Part shown: in pieces, positions 32,783 to 42,029 of the stretch | Layout: every line of letters starts with the position of its first letter | Numbering within the stretch: the stretch's first letter is position 1 | Assembly: GCF_023634645.1 (NCBI RefSeq) | Contig: NZ_JAMKMR010000003.1 | Location: forward strand, 62,001-126,000 | Source: Vibrio sinus | Lineage (GTDB): Bacteria; Pseudomonadota; Gammaproteobacteria; Enterobacterales; Vibrionaceae | Direction of reading: 5' to 3' | Length of the DNA stretch: 64,000 nucleotides | The notes under the pieces: model-generated | The model's input: the letters and a program-made list of their open reading frames with translations, nothing else | Told to the model about the DNA's origin: nothing | Databases searched by the model: none | Made by a program: the position numbers and the translations under genes

Positions 32783-34756
32783 CTAAGGTGTAACAATACC
32801 AAACCAACGGTCATTATGCATGGTATCGAACACTCCCATAAATTTATCAAACTTCTGGATATTTGATACTTTAACATTGCCTTGCTGTATCTCCTGCTTG
32901 AGAGTTGTCTTCTTAGCCATCATATTCTTATACGCTTGTTCACTTAGTGTGACAGTAATATCTGGGTGTGAATAGTGCTTGTTCACATACGATTTAAGTA
33001 CAGAATTAGACAAATGTAGGGCATAGTCTTTATCTCCTGATACTTTGATGTTCACCCGTGTATCCATGCCCATTGCTTTAGTTGGTTTGACCGTTACTGC
33101 CAAATACGATAGGAAGTCTTTCATAGGAAGGTTTGCGGTCATTTCTGTTGTGTCAGGAGTCGGGCCTGGCTTGATGCCTTCACGTAGCTCTTTTGCGCCA
33201 GTAAGATATTCATTTCGCCATAGAGCAGACTCAGCCTGATAACCTAATTGCTCCATTGCATCAGCCTCAAGGTAGCGACTCTGCATGTTATGTGGATCGG
33301 AAAAGGTGACATTGTTAAGTAGGGTAACTACCCAACGATATTGGCCTTTGTTATAGGCTTTTTTAGCAATCTCTATGGCTTTTTTCTCACCGCCTACCGC
33401 TTTCACATAATGTGCGCCTAAGGCAGTTGGAGTCAGCGGATTTAAATTAGCAGGGTTTCCATCCCACCAAGCCCCAAAGTAGTAGTCATAGGTGGCTCTT
33501 GCGTTATGAGAAATAGTGCCGTAGTAACCCCTGTTATACCATTGATTGGCAATAGAGGCTGGAACATGCAATTTCGCCGGGATTTCATTTAGCGTGTAGC
33601 CTTCATCAGCAAGATGTAGAGTTTGGTCATTGACATATTTGTACATATCTCGAGTGTTTGCCAATCTCTTATCAATGTTTTTCTGTCCCCACGTTGGCCA
33701 TTGATGAGAAGAGAACATGACTTGTGCTTTGTCACCAAACATTTGTAGCGCTTGATCCAAATAGTGCGCCCAAAGATTAGCATCACGAGTTTGAGCGCCG
33801 CGCAATGTCGAAATATTATGGTAGGTATGAGTTGCCACTTCTGCGGCCAATAGTGCGTGTTGTTTAGGGAAATACGCCATAAATTCGACTGGTGCTTCCG
33901 ATTTATTAGCCATTTCCGCTACAAATTTAACACCATCTACGGTATAGGTTTTTCCCGTGGTATCGACTTCAATGGTTGGTTTTACAATGCCTGGTTTACC
34001 AGTAGAGGTCGTTTTACCTATTCCTGCGTCGACTAGCCCCTTGGCGTTGATAGGCAACAGGTTACCATATGCGTAAGATGCCCGGCGACTCATGGCATTG
34101 CCAGCTTCGACATTTTCTGAAATAGCGTGTTCAAAGAAACCTTTTGGAGCAACAATAGGGACCTTGCCGCTGGCTACTTGTTTTGGTGTGATCACTCCCC
34201 AAATACCGCCAAAATGATCCACGTGGGAGTGAGTGAATATTACTGCCGATACTGGTAAGTCCGCCACTTTCTCTCGAAGCAGCTTTAGACCTGCTGCGGA
34301 GCACTCTGGCGAGATTAGTGGGTCAACCACTATCCAACCATGTTTCCCTCTAATGAAGGACATCACACTTAAGTCGAATCCACGGATTTGATAGATGCCT
34401 TTGGTAACCTTGAACAAGCCTGCTTTATTGTTTAATTGAGCATTACGCAATAGAGATGGGTTGATAGTATTGATATCGTTGTGGTGATTTAGGAAGTTGA
34501 ATGAATCGAATCGCCAAACGACATGACCATGACTGTCCGTGATGGTTTTGTACGGCCAACTAGCAATAAAGCCTCGGCTAGCATCGGTAAAATCCTGTCG
34601 ATTTTTGAAGTCGAGCTGTTTTAACACTTGCTCTTGTTTGTGGATTGTGAATGGTGTCGCTGGCTTTGGCGCAGAAGTAAACGTGGACGCTGAGCAAGAT
34701 AAAGAAGCCATACTAATTAGGCTTAGTGGCAAAATATAATAGCATTTTTTATTCAT
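32783..34756 (-). CDS. Alkyl sulfatase, SdsA1-like (metallo-beta-lactamase fold)
   Basis: A 657-residue exported enzyme that hydrolyses primary alkyl sulfates such as SDS to alcohol and sulfate. A Sec signal spans residues 1-22. The metallo-beta-lactamase domain carries THSHVDHFGG (175-184) and the downstream Glu/His ligands. An alkyl-sulfatase dimerisation domain (about 400-530) and a C-terminal SCP2-like domain (about 545-655) follow. This three-part layout and length are those of SdsA1/YjcS. It is monocistronic and lies 132 bp beyond the disrupted gene. Confidence 0.93.
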   Translation of the reverse strand: MNKKCYYILPLSLISMASLSCSASTFTSAPKPATPFTIHKQEQVLKQLDFKNRQDFTDASRGFIASWPYKTITDSHGHVVWRFDSFNFLNHHNDINTINPSLLRNAQLNNKAGLFKVTKGIYQIRGFDLSVMSFIRGKHGWIVVDPLISPECSAAGLKLLREKVADLPVSAVIFTHSHVDHFGGIWGVITPKQVASGKVPIVAPKGFFEHAISENVEAGNAMSRRASYAYGNLLPINAKGLVDAGIGKTTSTGKPGIVKPTIEVDTTGKTYTVDGVKFVAEMANKSEAPVEFMAYFPKQHALLAAEVATHTYHNISTLRGAQTRDANLWAHYLDQALQMFGDKAQVMFSSHQWPTWGQKNIDKRLANTRDMYKYVNDQTLHLADEGYTLNEIPAKLHVPASIANQWYNRGYYGTISHNARATYDYYFGAWWDGNPANLNPLTPTALGAHYVKAVGGEKKAIEIAKKAYNKGQYRWVVTLLNNVTFSDPHNMQSRYLEADAMEQLGYQAESALWRNEYLTGAKELREGIKPGPTPDTTEMTANLPMKDFLSYLAVTVKPTKAMGMDTRVNIKVSGDKDYALHLSNSVLKSYVNKHYSHPDITVTLSEQAYKNMMAKKTTLKQEIQQGNVKVSNIQKFDKFMGVFDTMHNDRWFGIVTP

Positions 34757-35427
34757 GGAAATTACCTAGTAATGTAAGTTGGATAGGTTATATAGAGATG
34801 ACTGAAGTATTATTGCCTCCAAAGTTGTTGTTTGATTTAAGTTCTCACATGCTATTCAATAAGAATGGCGCTATGCATTATTATTTATTGATATGTCTTT
34901 AGGGGAATTATCTTGATGCGTAAGTGGGTTTTCAACTGAATGGTATATTTAGCGTGAGTTAATGACTTAGTAGATAATCGAATGTGATATAGATAGTTTT
35001 TCTGTTTCTAATTGATCAAATGCCCAATGAGTGGAATAAACATCAAAAAAACCAAGAGTCGTCATTGCAGAATATTATGTCATTAAAATATATGTTAGAT
35101 AATTTTGAAGCTTATCACGGAGAATAAGATACGAATTTATAGTAAATGATACAATTATCCATATGAATAATTTATCTATCTAGAACCCTTTAAATAACTG
35201 ATGATTAATTATAATTTTAGCTCTTTAATATCAATGGTATACATTGCTTTCTTTGTGTAAGTTAGAACTTCCTCTCACTCTGTTTGAAAATAAGTGCATG
35301 TGGTTGAAATAATGATAGTAATGAGAAGGCATATCACTATCAATTTTAGTGTTATGACAAATTATAGAATCCAATAACAACAATGGTGTTCTATATGCCT
35401 GCATTACTCATACGGAGGTTGTATGTC
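34757..35427. other. 671-bp AT-rich gene-free region
   Basis: Divergent promoter region between the alkyl sulfatase and the CE2-like esterase. No frame with coding character, no strong hairpin with T-tract and no repeat was seen. Confidence 0.4.
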
Positions 35428-36663
35428 ATGAAATTACTATCATTAATAATGGTCGGCTTATCTCTTTCAACCAGTGCTTTTGCCTCACAAACTATTTATC
35501 CCAATAATCCAGATATTATGCGGCTTGGCCGTGTTGGGGTATCAGATAGTGGTTATAAAGTGATGAATTGGTCGGGAAGTACGATAGCTCTCAATATCAA
35601 AGGAAGCGGATTTGATATCAAGCTGTCACCGACAACGGGAACGTCAAAATATACCGACATGTGGTATGAAGTGTATGTTAACGATACACTCTCTAAGGTG
35701 GTGCAGTTAAACACAGGGAGTTATGCGAGCGCGTTTAAAGTAAGCAGCCAGACTGGTTATGTCACGATAAATTTAGGTGCAGATAAAAATATAGACACGT
35801 CGGCAATTAACCAAGTGAAGATCGTGCAGCTAAACGATGCAGCGATTGCGCCACCGCCAGTGAGGCTAGAGTATATCTTGCTAAAAGACGGTACGACGTT
35901 ACAGCCAGCCAGTAAGTTTAACTATAAGCTCGTCTATTATGGCGATTCGATCACCTCTGGACTACAGGATTCAAACAATGATGGTGGTGATCCCGCTAAC
36001 GATCATTACGCGAATATATCCATATCTTACGCGTTTCAAACTACTCAAAAATTAATTGCCAGTTTGAAGAACTATGCCGTGTCAATTGATCCGCAATATA
36101 TTTCTCTCTCTGGTATTGCCTTATCTAATAGCCCTTATTGGGGAGGGGCGACAATGTTTAACTATTACAATCAGCTGGCTTATGGCGCTTCTAACACACT
36201 TGACTCAGAAAATGCCAATACGGTAGTGATAAACTTGGGGACTAATGATATTGCAGGTGGAGCGACGAAAGCAGGGTACCTAAACAGTTTGAGAACGTTT
36301 GTCCACTTAGTCCGAACATTGAACCCGGATGCTAAGATTGTCTTGGCGTTATGGGGAATGGCCGACCCGATAGTTCAGCACAAAGATATCTACATGGCTC
36401 AGCAAGATCTCGTCAGGGAAATCACTGGTGATAGCAGCTACACTTGCTCGGTGCCCGCGACTTATGACGGCAATGGGAATGTCGTTAATTCTGGAGTCAA
36501 TCCGCTCGATTACCGTCAAAATATTACCTGTTTTTATGAAGGAGAAGATTACTGGCCTTATACTGGAAATGCGCCGGGTCACCCTACCAAAACGTTTGCT
36601 GGTGAGCATGCCGCTAGGCTTTCATATTACCTCACCAAGTTATATTTAAACTCGACGAATTAG
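35428..36663 (+). CDS. Secreted SGNH/CE2-like acetylesterase
   Basis: A 411-residue exported hydrolase. A Sec signal spans residues 1-19 (STSAFA). An N-terminal beta-sandwich (about 25-165, WSGSTIALNIKGSGF) matches the jelly-roll of carbohydrate esterase family 2. An SGNH hydrolase follows, with nucleophile block YYGDSITSG, NLGTNDIAGG and a C-terminal HPTKTFAGEHAAR His. CE2 enzymes remove acetyl groups from plant or algal polysaccharides. The ATG at 35428 has GGAGG 9 nt upstream; an earlier ATG would put a non-signal extension in front. Confidence 0.85.
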   Translation: MKLLSLIMVGLSLSTSAFASQTIYPNNPDIMRLGRVGVSDSGYKVMNWSGSTIALNIKGSGFDIKLSPTTGTSKYTDMWYEVYVNDTLSKVVQLNTGSYASAFKVSSQTGYVTINLGADKNIDTSAINQVKIVQLNDAAIAPPPVRLEYILLKDGTTLQPASKFNYKLVYYGDSITSGLQDSNNDGGDPANDHYANISISYAFQTTQKLIASLKNYAVSIDPQYISLSGIALSNSPYWGGATMFNYYNQLAYGASNTLDSENANTVVINLGTNDIAGGATKAGYLNSLRTFVHLVRTLNPDAKIVLALWGMADPIVQHKDIYMAQQDLVREITGDSSYTCSVPATYDGNGNVVNSGVNPLDYRQNITCFYEGEDYWPYTGNAPGHPTKTFAGEHAARLSYYLTKLYLNSTN

Positions 36664-36675
36664 TGACCAACCATT

Positions 36676-36701
36676 GGCTAGGTTACGTGTATAGCCTAGC
36701 C
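36676..36701. terminator. Hairpin between convergent esterase and chemoreceptor genes
   Basis: 7-bp perfect arms (GGCTAGG / CCTAGCC) with a 12-base loop lie in the 55-bp gap between two convergent genes. It lacks a strong T-tract, so it is a weak or factor-assisted terminator. Confidence 0.45.
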
Positions 36702-36718
36702 TTCACTTGGTTCTTCGT

Positions 36719-38263
36719 TTATTTGATTTGAAAGGACAACGTGAGCGAAGCAAGTGAGTGGGATTGTTCATCGATCAGATTGGCTTTGGATTCCACTTCT
36801 TTTGCTTGATGTAGGTTACTGTCGGAAACATTACGTATATTGACAATATTTCTACTGATTTCCTGAGAAACCATACTTTGCTGTTCGGCTGCTGTTGAGA
36901 TTTGGGTTGTCAAATCTGAGATATCAGTAATGGCATCGTACACTTTAGTAACCAACTCTTGCGTTTCCTCCGTTTCCTTAACACAGACCTCAGCCGCCTC
37001 TTTACCCGAGACCATGGTTTTTGACCAATCAGTTAGTGTTGACTGAATGTCGGAGATTGATGTGTAGATTTGCTTTGTTGCTGTACTAGTGCGACTGGAT
37101 AGCGCTCGTACTTCATCCGCGACCACAGAGAAGCCCCGACCATGTTCCCCAGCTCTCGCGGCTTCAATTGCAGCATTGAGCGCTAGCAAATTGGTCTGCT
37201 CAGAAATACCTTGAATTTCTTGCATAATATTGCCAATTTTTTCTGCTTCTTTGGATAGTTCGATGGCCGAAGAAGCGGACTCTTCGACTTCTTTTGCTAG
37301 GGCACTCACCTCTCTCATTGTGTGGCTCATAGCGGTTTTCGCTGAGGTACAGTAACCGTGTGCATAGTCCACCTTTTGACTAGAGGTTATAGTATTTTGT
37401 GCCACTTCGTTGATTGTTTGTGTCATTTCCTCTGCTGCTGTGGATATCTGAAGGAGTTCCCCCGCTTGCTGTTCTGCACTTTCTTTTAAACAGTTTACCG
37501 ACGTTTTCAACGAAGACGAGCCACGCTCAAGAACTTGGCTAGAGTCGAGAATACGTCCGATAATGGTGCGATTCTTGCCTTGCAATAGTTTGAAATGAAA
37601 GTCGCAGATACTGTTCGGATAATCAGATGAGAATATGTGTCTAGAGACACTATCGTAGTCTTGTTGCAGCATGCCGGTGTAGTTTCCCATGCCAAATATT
37701 TCACTCCAAAACCATAATAGTGGCAGCAGTAGGAGTCCAATAGAGAATAAATATGATAGTGAGGATAAGTAGACAAATGGCAGGCTGCATAGGATGAATA
37801 ATGGGCACTTGTACTTTACAAATGTTGCAATTGCCATCGGTTGAATAGGTTTACCTTGATTAATACGTTTATACAGTTTGCTAGCGCGAGTTTTATGATT
37901 ACCATTGAGCTTACGTCTTACTGATTGGTAGCCCGTTATTTGTCCATTTGTATAGATAGGGGTTACAAAGGCATCAACCCAATAATATCGTCCATCTTTA
38001 CAGCGGTTTTTGACCGCACCTCTCCAAGGTTGCTCTTTCTTTAAATGATCCCATAGGTCAGCAAACGCGGCTTTTGGCATATCAGGGTGGCGAACTATAT
38101 TGTGATTCTTGCCTACCAATTCAGATCTAGTAAAACCTGATACTCTTATAAATGTATCGTTGGCATAGGTGATTACTCCTCTCAGATCCGTGGTTGAAAC
38201 CAGCTCTTCGGAGTCTTCAAAAGTGACTTCTTGATCAACGATGTTTTTGTTGTTCCGTCCCAT
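36719..38263 (-). CDS. PAS-domain methyl-accepting chemotaxis protein (Aer-like)
   Basis: A 514-residue chemoreceptor. An N-terminal PAS domain (about 20-120, [33 protein letters not shown]) precedes a hydrophobic hairpin (about 150-190) and a signalling domain with the highly conserved hairpin tip ([27 protein letters not shown] type). This is the Aer layout, where PAS-bound FAD reports redox state. The ATG at 38263 follows AGGTGA; a GTG three codons upstream is less likely. It signals to CheA/CheW encoded elsewhere. Confidence 0.93.
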   Translation of the reverse strand: MGRNNKNIVDQEVTFEDSEELVSTTDLRGVITYANDTFIRVSGFTRSELVGKNHNIVRHPDMPKAAFADLWDHLKKEQPWRGAVKNRCKDGRYYWVDAFVTPIYTNGQITGYQSVRRKLNGNHKTRASKLYKRINQGKPIQPMAIATFVKYKCPLFILCSLPFVYLSSLSYLFSIGLLLLPLLWFWSEIFGMGNYTGMLQQDYDSVSRHIFSSDYPNSICDFHFKLLQGKNRTIIGRILDSSQVLERGSSSLKTSVNCLKESAEQQAGELLQISTAAEEMTQTINEVAQNTITSSQKVDYAHGYCTSAKTAMSHTMREVSALAKEVEESASSAIELSKEAEKIGNIMQEIQGISEQTNLLALNAAIEAARAGEHGRGFSVVADEVRALSSRTSTATKQIYTSISDIQSTLTDWSKTMVSGKEAAEVCVKETEETQELVTKVYDAITDISDLTTQISTAAEQQSMVSQEISRNIVNIRNVSDSNLHQAKEVESKANLIDEQSHSLASLTLSFQIK

Positions 38264-38374
38264 TGTAATCACCTGCCACTATCAATGTTGCTTTGGTTTA
38301 TATCTCACATATTAGATGAACAAATTACTCGCCCAAACACTTAAGTAAACTAAATGATATTAACTTGATTTAAA

Positions 38375-38590
38375 TCAATCATCAGTATTGGGACGAAATT
38401 CGAGTAGATCCGCTGGCTGACATTCAAGTACTTCACACAGTTTGTCTAGTGTTGATAAGCGTATGGCTTTGGCCTTACCATTTTTCAGTACCGATAAGTT
38501 GGCTTCTGTTATTCCAATGGCTTGTGCTAACGCCTTTGAACGCATCTTTCGCTTGGCAAGCATGACATCCAGGTTTATTTCAATAGTCAT
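38375..38590 (-). CDS. Small XRE-family helix-turn-helix regulator (YozG-type)
   Basis: A 71-residue repressor-like protein made almost entirely of one HTH_3 domain (MRSKALAQAIGITEANLSVLKNG). It follows the DUF2975 membrane protein by 9 bp in the same direction. This pairing (XRE plus DUF2975) is recurrent in many bacteria and suggests the small regulator controls the pair. Not a toxin-antitoxin antitoxin as far as can be seen. Confidence 0.9.
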   Translation of the reverse strand: MTIEINLDVMLAKRKMRSKALAQAIGITEANLSVLKNGKAKAIRLSTLDKLCEVLECQPADLLEFRPNTDD

Positions 38591-38599
38591 CTCAGCTCC

Positions 38600-39148
38600 T
38601 TATATGGTATGACGATTTTCATCGGCAATCATGTAGCCTTCTTTCATTACCCATGAAATGATCATAACCATTAGGCCAAACAATAAAGTGAGCAGATCTG
38701 CACCACCAAAACTGATGCTGAGCAACCGCTGCCCCGGGGGATTGTTAAAAGACAAAATCAATATGATAACTGTTTTGTAAACAACCGAGCCAATAACCCA
38801 ATAAAATACGCTGTAGCCTAATTTCTGGTAAAACTTCGCATTTTCTAGCGAGAAGATATCACCTTGTTCGTAATGACGAAAAAGTTTCACAAGTGTCCAT
38901 AGTGCGTAAATCAAAATACTACTTAGCGCCAAGCTCGCAATGATAGCAAGTAAGCGTGTGGAGAGTGAAAGTGGCACTTGGGTAAAATTGTTGATATCAA
39001 AACTTAGTTGGATGATTCCAAAGTTTGTTAGGTAATCTGCAGGCGTGTTAACGGTCAACCAAAAATAGCAAACCATAATAGGTAGCAACAACATAAAGCA
39101 TTGCAAGATAAGACGTACGCGACGGCTTTGTTTTTGGATGTTGGGCAT
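38600..39148 (-). CDS. DUF2975-type four-helix membrane protein
   Basis: A 182-residue inner-membrane protein with four predicted membrane helices (about 15-33, 55-85, 110-135, 145-170). The motif YEQGDIFSLENAKFYQKLGYSVF between helices two and three is the DUF2975 signature. It is in operon with the XRE regulator downstream. Function unknown. Confidence 0.88.
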   Translation of the reverse strand: MPNIQKQSRRVRLILQCFMLLLPIMVCYFWLTVNTPADYLTNFGIIQLSFDINNFTQVPLSLSTRLLAIIASLALSSILIYALWTLVKLFRHYEQGDIFSLENAKFYQKLGYSVFYWVIGSVVYKTVIILILSFNNPPGQRLLSISFGGADLLTLLFGLMVMIISWVMKEGYMIADENRHTI

Positions 39149-39313
39149 AAATAGTTCCTCTGATTAAGTGATGGGCAGAGATTAATCGCATTTATTGCCT
39201 TTTGCAATAAAAAATTATCGAAATACGATAATTAATTTCTGTTTATCGTAAGAGAACAACCTGTGGCAGTACAGAGCAGTTACGCTAATGGCAACATAAC
39301 TTGCTTGGAAGGA

Positions 39314-40060
39314 TCACTTTTGTGAAGGAGGTGGAAGGCTGTATTTATTGAAGATTTTGTCTACTTCTCCATCAGCTCTCATTACTTCAATTTGTTCCTT
39401 AAATTGAGGCCAGTACTTAGCCATTGGTGATTTGATCGGGATGCTGATGTAGCGTCCGTTGTAGAATACGTCTACATAATTGGCTTGGCGCAGATCTGTT
39501 TCGGCGCGAAATTTTTCCTCGTGGTGATTTGAGGAGGTGATGGCAACGTCTATCCGGTTGCTTTTTAGCATTTTTATAATTTGATCTGTGTTGTTGAAAT
39601 AGAGCTTATTAATATGTTGTGCGTTAGCGAAATTTTCAGAATAAAAACTTCCCCTAATTGCGCCGACTTTTAGCCCATCGAGATCACTAAGTTCATTAAT
39701 TTCAGTGTCAAGTTGGGGTGACATCATGTAGTACACGTTGCGTGTTTGATAGCCATAGACAACCGCGTTTAGAAAGGCTTCACGTTCGTGGTTCATCGAG
39801 TGTCTTGGGATGATATCAACGCCACCATATTCGGCCACTTTTATGGTTCTGGCCCATGGTACTGTTATCCAGGACACGTCAAGACCAATGCGACTGGATG
39901 CAATATCAATAATTTCAGCCACAGGGCCTCCACAGCCTTTATGAGTGGGTATGATCTCTGGCGCTCTGTCTCTGCAATGGGCGACGAAAGTTTCAGCATT
40001 ACTTAAATTTGAAAATAATACCGTCAATATCAATACCCATGTCTTTCTATATCTTCCCAA
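39314..40060 (-). CDS. Periplasmic solute-binding protein (PBPb family), paralogue A
   Basis: A 248-residue exported protein, with Sec signal to about residue 22 (SNA) and a type II periplasmic-binding fold of the amino-acid-binding (SBP_bac_3) kind (DLDGLKVGAIRGSFYSENF; IKMLKSNRIDVAITSSNHHEEKF). No permease or ATPase genes are adjacent, so it is an orphan binding protein. Its divergent neighbour at 40324 is a close paralogue with the same mature start ETFVAHCRDRAPE. Ligand unknown. Confidence 0.85.
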   Translation of the reverse strand: MGRYRKTWVLILTVLFSNLSNAETFVAHCRDRAPEIIPTHKGCGGPVAEIIDIASSRIGLDVSWITVPWARTIKVAEYGGVDIIPRHSMNHEREAFLNAVVYGYQTRNVYYMMSPQLDTEINELSDLDGLKVGAIRGSFYSENFANAQHINKLYFNNTDQIIKMLKSNRIDVAITSSNHHEEKFRAETDLRQANYVDVFYNGRYISIPIKSPMAKYWPQFKEQIEVMRADGEVDKIFNKYSLPPPSQK

Positions 40061-40323
40061 TCTAAATGCTCATTCAGTCCACACCGTCTTTCTATTATAG
40101 AAGACTCACCGCTACCAAGAGATTTAATGCAACTGTCATGGTGTCAGCCTGAATATGGATAGGTGACTCAATTATGACCTTCATTGCTTATCGAACATCA
40201 GATTTTTCCATTAATAGAAATATCAGCATCGCTCAACTATTCTTTGAATTACGAATAAAACAATGGTTTTGGTTTTTTATACCAAAACCATTCATTGGCA
40301 AGTATATGGAAAGGGAATGTGTA

Positions 40324-41064
40324 ATGAGACTTTTGCTTCTTAGTTTAGTATTTATTGTTAATATCGCTAACGCAGAAACCTTCGTCGCGCACTGTCGAGA
40401 CAGAGCGCCAGAATTGGTACCCACCGCTGATGGCGGATGTGAAGGACCAATCGCAGAGATCATTGAAGTAGCGGTAGGCAAGCTCGGCCACAATGTCGAT
40501 TGGAAAACAGCCCCTTGGGCCAGAACCATAAAAGTGGCAGAAACAGGTGGCGTTGATATTGTGCCTCGTCATTCAATGAATGAAGAGCGTAAAGCATTTT
40601 TGCATCCTACCCTTTACGGTTATCAAACTCGAAACGTTTACTATGTTATTTCTCCCAAATCTACCGTTGAAATCAAAAGCATGGACGACTTATCAGGGTT
40701 AAAAATTGGGGCTTTGCGCGGCAGCTATTATTCAAAGAATTTTAATGAAAATAATGCGTTGACCAAAAAGCTATATAAAGATACCGATCAAATTGTACAA
40801 GTATTAGGGGCGGGTAGGGTCGATGTAGCTATTACGTCTTCATCACATGGTATTGATCAGCTAATGGCGATTCCGGGTGTACGGAAAGCGGAATATATCG
40901 ATACTTTTTATAATGGGCGATTTATTAGTATTCCTAAACAGTCTTCAATGGCCAAATATCACCCTGAATTCATTAAAGTTGTTAACGACATGAGAACGAA
41001 TGGAGAGATAGACTCGATATTCGAAAAATACAACTTGAAACCTCTGGTGCAAAGCCAAAATTAA
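40324..41064 (+). CDS. Periplasmic solute-binding protein (PBPb family), paralogue B
   Basis: A 246-residue exported protein, Sec signal 1-17 (IANA), mature start ETFVAHCRDRAPEL. It shares long blocks with the divergent gene at 39314 (PWARTIKVAE.GGVDI.PRHSMN, YGYQTRNVYY). The ATG at 40324 has AAGGGA 7 nt upstream, so the in-frame codons upstream (from 40174) are not used. No transporter membrane genes are nearby. Likely a sensor-type or orphan binding protein. Confidence 0.85.
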   Translation: MRLLLLSLVFIVNIANAETFVAHCRDRAPELVPTADGGCEGPIAEIIEVAVGKLGHNVDWKTAPWARTIKVAETGGVDIVPRHSMNEERKAFLHPTLYGYQTRNVYYVISPKSTVEIKSMDDLSGLKIGALRGSYYSKNFNENNALTKKLYKDTDQIVQVLGAGRVDVAITSSSHGIDQLMAIPGVRKAEYIDTFYNGRFISIPKQSSMAKYHPEFIKVVNDMRTNGEIDSIFEKYNLKPLVQSQN

Positions 41065-41081
41065 CTTATAAATTAACCTCA

Positions 41082-41110
41082 TGGCTCCTTAGGGATGTTA
41101 TAAGGAGCCA
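41082..41110 (+). terminator. Hairpin terminator after binding protein B
   Basis: TGGCTCCTT (41082-41090) pairs with AAGGAGCCA (41102-41110) across an 11-base loop, 18 bp after the stop. No long T-tract follows. The rest of the 308-bp spacer to 41372 holds the promoter of the next two-component system. Confidence 0.6.
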
Positions 41111-41305
41111 ATAAATACTATACCAATAATTATGAATATGGTTGAAAGAAATCATATTCGTATCACCCAATAAGAATAAATATTAATACTCAAGCTTAGG
41201 AACATCTTTAACTAAAGGTCATTTAATTTTCATATCTAGTAGAATTTAACCAAATTCAGTAAATAGAATGACAGGCTTGTTAGAATTATGAAAAAAACAT
41301 CGAAA

Positions 41306-41322
41306 TTAAGGGAAACTTAAGA
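41306..41322 (+). promoter_or_regulatory. PmrA/QseB-type direct-repeat box
   Basis: ATTAAG (41306-41311) and CTTAAG (41317-41322), separated by 5 bp, match the CTTAAT-N5-CTTAAT box bound by PmrA-type regulators. A -10-like TATATT lies 10 bp further (41333-41338), so the box overlaps the -35 region. It is 50 bp before the regulator gene and suggests positive autoregulation. Confidence 0.6.
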
Positions 41323-41372
41323 AAATTTCGTTATATTCCGCTGCAACAGAAAAACAATAGAACATAGTATCA

Positions 41373-42026
41373 ATGCGTATTTTAGTAGTGGAAGACGACA
41401 TGATGTTGGGGGAAGCGATCCAAAGTTTCCTTGAGAAACAAGGTTATACTGTTGACTTAGTGAAGTCGGGTGAAAAAGCATTGAACATCATTGAGGTGAT
41501 CGATTTTAGCTTAATTTTGCTTGATTTATGCTTACCTAACCTAAGTGGTGAGTCGGTGTTGAAAACCATTCGGTTGAATGGCAACCGTGTCCCTGTTCTT
41601 ATCGTGAGCGCTAAGAGCAGCACAGCTGAATGCGTTAATGGGTTAGAGCTTGGAGCGGATGATTATATATATAAGCCATTTGATTTATCTATTTTGCTGG
41701 CAAGGGTTAGGGCGCTAATAAGACGCAGCACAGGAGCCGTAGGCGATGATGTGTCTGTTGGCAATGTGACCTTATCACTTGTTAGGCGAGAAACCTTGGT
41801 TAATGGTGTGCCGATTGATTTGACTCCGAATGAATTTAGTATTTTGCATTACTTAATTTTGAATGCCGGCAAAGTGTTGAGTAAGGAAAGAATTCTTAGC
41901 AACATGCATGGTTGGGATAAAGCTGCGGGCACCAATCTCATCGAAGTTCATATCCATAATTTACGCAAGAAACTGCCAGACAACATGATAAAAAATATAC
42001 GTGGGGCTGGGTATACTATCCAATAA
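41373..42026 (+). CDS. OmpR/PmrA-type response regulator
   Basis: A 217-residue regulator: receiver (1-115) with acidic pair (VVEDDMM) and phosphoacceptor Asp in LILLDLCLPN, the switch Lys in YIYKPFD, and a winged-helix domain (about 125-217, LTPNEFSILHYLILNAGKVLSKERI, IKNIRGAGYTI). All residues intact. The kinase gene starts 3 bp after its stop. A PmrA/QseB-like direct repeat lies upstream. Closest in pattern to the QseB/PmrA group; inducing signal unknown. Confidence 0.92.
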   Translation: MRILVVEDDMMLGEAIQSFLEKQGYTVDLVKSGEKALNIIEVIDFSLILLDLCLPNLSGESVLKTIRLNGNRVPVLIVSAKSSTAECVNGLELGADDYIYKPFDLSILLARVRALIRRSTGAVGDDVSVGNVTLSLVRRETLVNGVPIDLTPNEFSILHYLILNAGKVLSKERILSNMHGWDKAAGTNLIEVHIHNLRKKLPDNMIKNIRGAGYTIQ

Positions 42027-42029
42027 CTC

